DNA of 36,170 nt from Chloroflexota bacterium (GTDB taxonomy: Bacteria; Chloroflexota; Dehalococcoidia; DSTF01; RBG-16-68-14): contig JADFPV010000025.1 in NCBI GenBank assembly GCA_022562155.1, forward strand, positions 1 through 36,170, written 5' to 3'. The notes below the pieces were generated by a model, which saw only the letters and a program-made list of their open reading frames with translations, made no database searches and was not told where the DNA came from. Positions 31,542 through 36,170 of the stretch are shown here, one piece after another (the first letter of the stretch is position 1; every line of letters starts with the position of its first letter). A program made the translations under genes and the position numbers.

Positions 31542-32369
31542 ATGCCGCCATCCGTCAGCAAGCTGCTCGCACCATTCCGGCGGCTCCGCCGTTCGTTGAC
31601 GCGCGTCACCGGAGGGGGGCGCCTACGGCAGGACATCGAACGTTTCGGAACGTGGACCTATCCGTTCGACCTCGGCAACGGCGTCACGACGCCGCTCCAC
31701 ACCGATTGGATGGCCGAGTCCCACGAGACGCGGAACAAGATGACGTTTGCCCGCCTTGACGAGATCTACGCCGGCCGCTGGGCGGACATCCGCTGTCTGG
31801 ACGTCGCCTGCAACGAGGGCTTCTTCGGCATGGAGGTATGCCGGCGCGGCGCGAAGGAAGTCGTCGGCTTCGATGCCCGCGACGTGAACGTCGAGAAGGC
31901 AGACTTCATCAAGCAGCACCTCGGATACGACGGCATCTCGTTCCATCAGGCGGACGTAGGAGAGTTGACGCCGGACCGCTTCGGCGTCTTCGATCTCACG
32001 CTCTGTCTGGGCCTCCTCTACCACCTGGAGAACCCCATGGATACGCTCCGGCGCGTCCGTGCCGTCACGACCGATATCTGCGTGATCGACACGCAGGTGT
32101 TGCGCGTGAGCGCCCCCGTGACGACGGCCTGGATCACCGAGGACCGCTTGATCGAGACCGAGGACGTGATCGGCATCATCGAAGAGCCGGACGCGATATG
32201 GAACCCGGCAGCATCCGTTACCGGCCTCAGCATGGTGATGAACCACTCAGCGTTGCTCAAGATGCTCCAGCACGCCGGCTTCAAGGAGATCGAACGAGTG
32301 GAGCCATTCGAGGGCTGCTTCCAGCCCTACGCGACGTCCGACCGGGTCGTCTTGCTCGCGCGGGTGTAG
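31542..32369 (+). CDS. SAM-dependent methyltransferase, CmoB/DUF1698-like
   Basis: A 275-residue class I methyltransferase. Motif I is CLDVACNEGFFGME and the strand-two end VVGFDARD; DLTLCLGLLYHLENPM stands at motif IV. The overall order resembles the DUF1698/CmoB-type group, members of which in glycan clusters are not tRNA enzymes. The N-terminal part is basic (PFRRLRRSLTRVTGG). ATG 31542 is chosen because AAGAGGGA precedes it; the frame stays open upstream to 31488. It is 40 bases before the next methyltransferase, and the two likely form an operon. The acceptor could be a sugar hydroxyl, inferred from location only. Confidence 0.78.
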   Translation: MPPSVSKLLAPFRRLRRSLTRVTGGGRLRQDIERFGTWTYPFDLGNGVTTPLHTDWMAESHETRNKMTFARLDEIYAGRWADIRCLDVACNEGFFGMEVCRRGAKEVVGFDARDVNVEKADFIKQHLGYDGISFHQADVGELTPDRFGVFDLTLCLGLLYHLENPMDTLRRVRAVTTDICVIDTQVLRVSAPVTTAWITEDRLIETEDVIGIIEEPDAIWNPAASVTGLSMVMNHSALLKMLQHAGFKEIERVEPFEGCFQPYATSDRVVLLARV

Positions 32370-32409
32370 CGTTCGCGTTAGACTTCCGTTTCTATTGAGT
32401 GGAGAGCAC

Positions 32410-33216
32410 ATGGATACATCCGGCTATCAGACGCACTGGCACGCAGATGAGATTAGTGACAGCGTCGCCAGCAACCCCGACACGGCATTCATCTTCGATG
32501 CCTGGGACAGGCTGGTACAACGTAGCGCTGCTGAAGGCAACCATGGCCGCGTCATCGACATCTCCTGCGGCAACGCCCGCGACGTCACGCAACTCAGCCA
32601 GATGGGCTGGGAGGCCGTCGGGATGGACCCCTCGGTCCAGCAGCTCCAAGACGCCCAAACGGCGACGAAGGAAGCCGGCGAGCGTGTTCACCTTGTCCGC
32701 GGCGTAGCGGAGTTCTTGCCGTTCAGGAAGGACGTGTTCGATTCGCTGATCTGCAAGTCGGCACTCGACCACTATGTCGATCGCGACCAGGCGATGAGCG
32801 AGTGTAGCCGCGTCTTGACGCCACAGGGCCGCGCAGTCGTCAGCGCGAACAATTACGGCGGCCTCACAGTCCGGACCAGCCGGCTCGGCTATCGAGTTGT
32901 GCGCGCAGTGTGGCCGGCCGCGAGAAAGATGCACTTTACCTGGGACAGCCCTGTCCCTTGGCAGCACACCTACGAGTGCACATTCGCGAACACGCGGGAC
33001 CTCGGCGAACCACACTTTGACGTTGTTGAGCAGTACGGCGTATCGTTGCTCTGGGGGTTTCCCGGCTGGGGACGCTTCTTGTCCCTGCTGCCGCACGCCA
33101 TTAGACGGGTTCTACTCCGAGGGCCCCATGAGATCGGTCGCCGGCTGCCGCGGCTGGCAGACGTCTGTGTCTTCGTCTGGCGGCCGAAGCCAGCTAAGGG
33201 CAAGCCGGCTACTTGA
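32410..33216 (+). CDS. SAM-dependent methyltransferase (Methyltransf_11 type)
   Basis: A 268-residue methyltransferase. Motif I is VIDISCGNARDVTQL, the acidic strand end AVGMDPS, and SLICKSALDHYVDRDQAM takes the place of motif IV, with SRVLTPQGRAVVS after it. The usual DxGxGxG is changed to DISCGNA, still compatible with SAM binding. ATG 32410 with GGAG six bases upstream is preferred over TTG 32395. The last ten coding bases overlap a relic that matches the tail of the rmlC-like gene at the right edge, so the 3' end of this gene was perhaps formed by a recombination event. It ends 42 bases from the convergent paralog E. Confidence 0.8.
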   Translation: MDTSGYQTHWHADEISDSVASNPDTAFIFDAWDRLVQRSAAEGNHGRVIDISCGNARDVTQLSQMGWEAVGMDPSVQQLQDAQTATKEAGERVHLVRGVAEFLPFRKDVFDSLICKSALDHYVDRDQAMSECSRVLTPQGRAVVSANNYGGLTVRTSRLGYRVVRAVWPAARKMHFTWDSPVPWQHTYECTFANTRDLGEPHFDVVEQYGVSLLWGFPGWGRFLSLLPHAIRRVLLRGPHEIGRRLPRLADVCVFVWRPKPAKGKPAT

Positions 33217-33239
33217 CCGCCACGGATCAATCGACGCCG
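33207..33239 (-). pseudogene. Remnant of an rmlC-like 3' end
   Basis: 33207-33239 matches 35893-35925 (stop codon and last nine codons of the rmlC-like gene) at 29 of 33 positions. Read on the minus strand it would be GVD, an in-frame TGA in place of Trp, then SVAVK and TAG. It lies downstream of paralog E, whereas the intact copy lies upstream of paralog F. Confidence 0.7.
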
Positions 33240-33258
33240 GATGTGAACGAAATCCACG

Positions 33259-34557
33259 TCATTGTTTTGGCGCCACGGTGTCCAGGAAGCCCGACAGCAA
33301 GTACTCGGCCGAGCGAGATAGCAGCGGCAGGAAACGGTCGCGCTTCGCGACGGAGGTGGGGTTCGCCTCACGGCAGAAGTGGATCAGCGGCTCCAGGGCG
33401 ATCTCCCACGAAAGGTCCGGCTTGACAGCGCGCAGGTTCTTCTGGCATTGCTCGTAGAACGCCTTATCGTCCACTAAGCGCCTGATCGCATCGGCGACGG
33501 CGGCCACGTCACCCTCCGCTACCACAACGCCGAGGTCGCGCTGCGCCACCATTTCGGCGAGGACGTCGCCCCGGGTGCAGATGATGGGCAGCTCCGCCCA
33601 CATCAGGTCGAGGAAGCTAGTGCGATGCGAGTAACGCGTCTCCAAGTTATCTAAGTACGTGCAGATGCCCATGTCTGACTCCAGCAAGAAGTTCTTGACT
33701 TGGGCGTGCGGCACCCAGCCGAACTCGAAGAAGACGGAGCGCTGGTAGAGCCCCAGGTCCTTTGAGAGCTGGAATGCCGGCTCGAACATCTGGCCTTCGC
33801 CCAGAAAAGAACCGAGGCCGGGGTAAAACGTGCCTAAGAAGAGCGCCTTGATGTCGTTCCGCTCTTTGGCGAGCAGGTGGAGCGCGCGCAGGAAGGTCTC
33901 TGGATCGTACCAGGAGACCATGCCGCCGTTCCAGAGGATCACCTTGTCGCCTTCCTTGATGCCCGCGTAGACGCCCTTGAGCACCTTCTGATCGCTGATC
34001 ATTTGCTCGTGCCGCAGGCCGTTCGGCACCACGTCGATGCAGCGACGCAGGGTGGCGTCGTTGGCGTACATCTCCGGGTCGACCAGGCCCAGCCCAGCCA
34101 TCATGCCGATGTAGCTGTCGCGCTGGCGTTCGTTGGAGCATAGAATGAAGTCGGCCAGCGTGAGCTGCATTTTGATGTAGGCGTAATTCTTGTTCATCCA
34201 AGCCATACGCTTCACCCCGCCGGACTCGCTCGTGATCAGTTCCAGCCACTCCATGAAGGATTGGCCGAAGAGATCGGCCACGAACAGCTTGTCCCGAAAG
34301 TTGAGGACGAGTTGGGGCATGAGGCCAGACGAGATGATGATGTCGTGCTTCGAGACGAGGGAGAGCGCCGAGAACCCGGTATAGGGGGCGATCTGCACCC
34401 CTGGCACCTGGGGCTGCTCCACCTGCCTAGGCACCGCCAGCGTCACTTCGGCACCTGGCACCTCCTTGGCCAGCACCTGGGCGATGTGGTAAGCCCGGTT
34501 GCCGGGGCCGGCCATGTCCCCGCCGATGACGCCGCGGCTGACGACGAGGATCCTCAT
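33259..34557 (-). CDS. GT4-like glycosyltransferase, paralog E (clade 2)
   Basis: A 432-residue glycosyltransferase, sister of paralog D by the shared VSWYDPE, FLGTFYP and HRTSFLDLMWAELP blocks. It also has RGVIGGDMAGPGNRAYHIA at the N-terminus, SNERQRD, ILWNGG, FFEFGWVPHAQV and GICTYLDNLETRYS. The start is ATG 34557, which overlaps the TGA of paralog F by four bases; the frame is open far upstream, but the extra part is a shadow of F. It is the last gene of the rmlC-F-E operon. In both operons a clade 2 enzyme is paired with clade 1 enzymes, in reversed order. Specificity unknown. Confidence 0.85.
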   Translation of the reverse strand: MRILVVSRGVIGGDMAGPGNRAYHIAQVLAKEVPGAEVTLAVPRQVEQPQVPGVQIAPYTGFSALSLVSKHDIIISSGLMPQLVLNFRDKLFVADLFGQSFMEWLELITSESGGVKRMAWMNKNYAYIKMQLTLADFILCSNERQRDSYIGMMAGLGLVDPEMYANDATLRRCIDVVPNGLRHEQMISDQKVLKGVYAGIKEGDKVILWNGGMVSWYDPETFLRALHLLAKERNDIKALFLGTFYPGLGSFLGEGQMFEPAFQLSKDLGLYQRSVFFEFGWVPHAQVKNFLLESDMGICTYLDNLETRYSHRTSFLDLMWAELPIICTRGDVLAEMVAQRDLGVVVAEGDVAAVADAIRRLVDDKAFYEQCQKNLRAVKPDLSWEIALEPLIHFCREANPTSVAKRDRFLPLLSRSAEYLLSGFLDTVAPKQ

Positions 34558-35885
34558 AGCGTTTCGGCCTGCTCCCTCCGGCCGATGAGCCGGTAGGCGG
34601 TTAGGTAGTACGCGGTCATCGCGGCGTGGGCGATCGTTCGTCGTACTAGGGCCGACACGCGTTGTCGCTTCGGCGCGGCGATGCTCCGGCCTGTCCGGCA
34701 GAACTCCACGAGCGGCGCCATCACACGCTCCCAGCTCAGCTCTTTCTTGACCGCTACCACGTTGGACCGGCAACGCGCATACAGCTCCCCTTCGTCAAGC
34801 AGGCGCAGGACGCCCGCAGCGAACGCGTCCGGGTCCTCGGGCCGTACCGCGATCCCGAGCGGCTCGCGTTCGACGCGTGCGGCAAGCTCGTCGCCCCGGG
34901 TGCAGACGATCGGCAGCTCGGCCCAGAACAGGTCAACGAAGCGCGTCCGGAACGCGAAGCGGGCCTCCAGGTCGTCGAATCCCGCGCACACCCCAAGGTC
35001 GGCTTCGGCCAAGTAGTCGCCGGTTTCGTCATACGGCACCCACCCCTCGTTGAAGAAGACTGAGCGGCCGTATAGGCCCAGCTCCTTACTCAACTCGATT
35101 GCCTGAAGCAGCGGTCCGTAGCGCAGCCCCGTCACCTTATCCGGATGCTCCGTCCCCAGGAAAAAGAGCTTGACGTCGTCGCGGACGCGGCTCACACGTG
35201 CCATTGCGCGAATGACGGTGGGCGCGTCGAACCACTCCATCACGCTGCCGTTCCATATCAGCACCTTGTCGTCGTCGCCGATGCCCGGCACAACACCCTT
35301 CAGCACACGGCCCGTGCGCCGGGGCCGCCCGGACCGCACACCGTACGGGATGATGTCCACGAGGCGGCGTAGCGATGCGTCGCGGTCGAAGACGCTCGAC
35401 GTCACCAGGCCTAGGCCAGAGAGAGCGCCCAGCCACAGGTCGCGCTGCCGCTCATTGGAGCAGATGAGGTAATCGGCCATCGTCAGCTGCAAGTCGACGA
35501 AGTGCCTCCGGGAGGCCATCCAGAGCTTTCGCGGCGCCCGCTGTGGGAGCCGGCGCGAAAGCGCCAGCCACTCGCTGTAGAACGCCACGTAAAAGTCGAG
35601 GACCAGCAGCTTGCCTGGGAGGAGCGCGACTGCATGCAGCGGGAAGTTGCGTGAGATGATCACGTCGTGGCGCAGCATCTGGAGGAAGCCCGCAAGCGCG
35701 TTGCGGTAGGGCGTGATTCGGAGCCTGGGGTGGGGGGAGGATATGTCCGGTACGTTGGGCACCGACAGAGTCACCTCCGCCTCAGGGAGCTGCTCCGCCA
35801 GCACCCGGGCCATGTGATATGCCCGCACGCCGGAGCTCGCCATTTCCCGTCCGACCACGCCGCGGCTGAGTACCAGGATCTTCAT
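34554..35885 (-). CDS. GT4-like glycosyltransferase, paralog F (clade 1)
   Basis: A 443-residue glycosyltransferase grouping with paralogs A and C: RGVVGREMASSGVRAYHMA, SPHPRLRIT, SNERQRD, VLIWNGSVMEWFDAPTVIRA, FFLGTEHPDKVTG and FRTRFVDLFWAELPIVCTRGD. Its C-terminal tail is longer (AHAAMTAYYLTAYRL region) and might touch the membrane. ATG 35885 lies nine bases after the stop of the rmlC-like gene, which argues for one transcript entering from beyond the right edge. Its stop overlaps the start of E (ATGA). Like the others, it has no signal peptide. A transferase using the deoxysugar made by the rmlC-like enzyme is a reasonable inference. Confidence 0.85.
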   Translation of the reverse strand: MKILVLSRGVVGREMASSGVRAYHMARVLAEQLPEAEVTLSVPNVPDISSPHPRLRITPYRNALAGFLQMLRHDVIISRNFPLHAVALLPGKLLVLDFYVAFYSEWLALSRRLPQRAPRKLWMASRRHFVDLQLTMADYLICSNERQRDLWLGALSGLGLVTSSVFDRDASLRRLVDIIPYGVRSGRPRRTGRVLKGVVPGIGDDDKVLIWNGSVMEWFDAPTVIRAMARVSRVRDDVKLFFLGTEHPDKVTGLRYGPLLQAIELSKELGLYGRSVFFNEGWVPYDETGDYLAEADLGVCAGFDDLEARFAFRTRFVDLFWAELPIVCTRGDELAARVEREPLGIAVRPEDPDAFAAGVLRLLDEGELYARCRSNVVAVKKELSWERVMAPLVEFCRTGRSIAAPKRQRVSALVRRTIAHAAMTAYYLTAYRLIGRREQAETL

Positions 35886-35894
35886 CAGTCCGGG

Positions 35895-36170
35895 CTACCT
35901 AACCGGCACGGACCAATCGACGCCGCCCTCTTCGGGCGTCATGCGTTCTTCGTCCGGGTTGTGCTCGTTGTACTTGGACGTAATGTAGTACATCAGGATC
36001 GTTTCCTCCTCGCCCATCACCATGTAGCCGTGCCAGACGCCGGGCGGGATGCTCAGAACGCGGCGGTCGTTCTCGCCGAGGTAGACCCACTTGTGGTTGC
36101 CATCGTCGTCTAGCAGCCCGACCTTCAGGTAGCCCTTGATGACGAACCAGTGGTCCGTCTGCTTCTGGTG
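35895..36170 (-). CDS. dTDP-4-dehydrorhamnose 3,5-epimerase-like cupin, 3' part
   Basis: The last 91 codons of a cupin enzyme related to RmlC, which epimerises a dTDP-4-keto-6-deoxyhexose at C3 and C5; the 5' part is beyond the right edge. The frame begins at base 36170 and stops at TAG (35895-35897). Visible are HQKQTDHWFVIKGYLKVGLLD in part (HxKQxDxWFV is the family block), the cupin turn VLSIPPGVWHGYMVMG and LMYYITSKYNEHNPDEERM near the end. The catalytic His of the first block is near or beyond the edge and cannot be confirmed. It leads the F-E operon. RmlC activity is probable, though cupin epimerases for other sugars look similar. Confidence 0.8.
   Translation of the reverse strand, partial: HQKQTDHWFVIKGYLKVGLLDDDGNHKWVYLGENDRRVLSIPPGVWHGYMVMGEEETILMYYITSKYNEHNPDEERMTPEEGGVDWSVPVR

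Overview
The window looks like a high-GC bacterial chromosome segment, most likely from a member of the Chloroflexota (Dehalococcoidia-like). That guess rests on weak cues: a secreted metallophosphoesterase ending in two dockerin-like 'DxNGDGxIDLxNDI' repeats, short palindromic repeats of the type scattered in such genomes near the left edge, frequent GTG/TTG starts, and few U-tract terminators. No rRNA, tRNA, integrase, insertion sequence or CRISPR array was seen.

Left part (1-7400) is ordinary chromosome: the 3' end of folD, an aquaporin, a dUTPase, a ferredoxin with four cysteine clusters divergent from a cytochrome P450, an aminoglycoside-phosphotransferase-fold protein whose catalytic Asp appears to be Asn, and the secreted phosphoesterase.

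From about 7495 to the right edge the window is one large surface-glycan locus. It holds (i) a four-gene minus-strand operon of paralogous GT4-like glycosyltransferases (12732 to 7495) with a strong leader of two hairpins; (ii) a left-handed-beta-helix acyltransferase and a methyltransferase; (iii) an extended-SDR epimerase/dehydratase plus RmlD-like reductase behind a near-consensus promoter, and a GT2 glycosyltransferase; (iv) a plus-strand operon methyltransferase-wzm-wzt-AlkP hydrolase, i.e. the ABC-transporter route of polysaccharide export; (v) a minus-strand series membrane glycosyltransferase / methyltransferase / membrane glycosyltransferase / methyltransferase; (vi) a divergent and convergent module of two radical SAM/SPASM-like enzymes around a second AlkP-superfamily hydrolase; (vii) two more methyltransferases; (viii) a second operon, an RmlC-like epimerase followed by two further GT4 paralogs, running off the right edge.

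Taken together the locus could make sugar nucleotides including deoxyhexoses (RmlC/RmlD-like and SDR enzymes), assemble a glycan in the cytoplasm with at least seven soluble transferases, decorate it with methyl groups (six methyltransferases), an acyl group and radical-SAM chemistry, export it through Wzm/Wzt, and possibly extend or attach it with the two polytopic GT-C-like enzymes. The most unusual points are the repeated gene families (six GT4, two radical SAM, two AlkP, two GT-C, two closely related methyltransferases) and two short gene relics, an rmlC tail at 33207-33239 and a methyltransferase tail at 22766-22837, which show that the cluster has grown and been trimmed by duplication and recombination.
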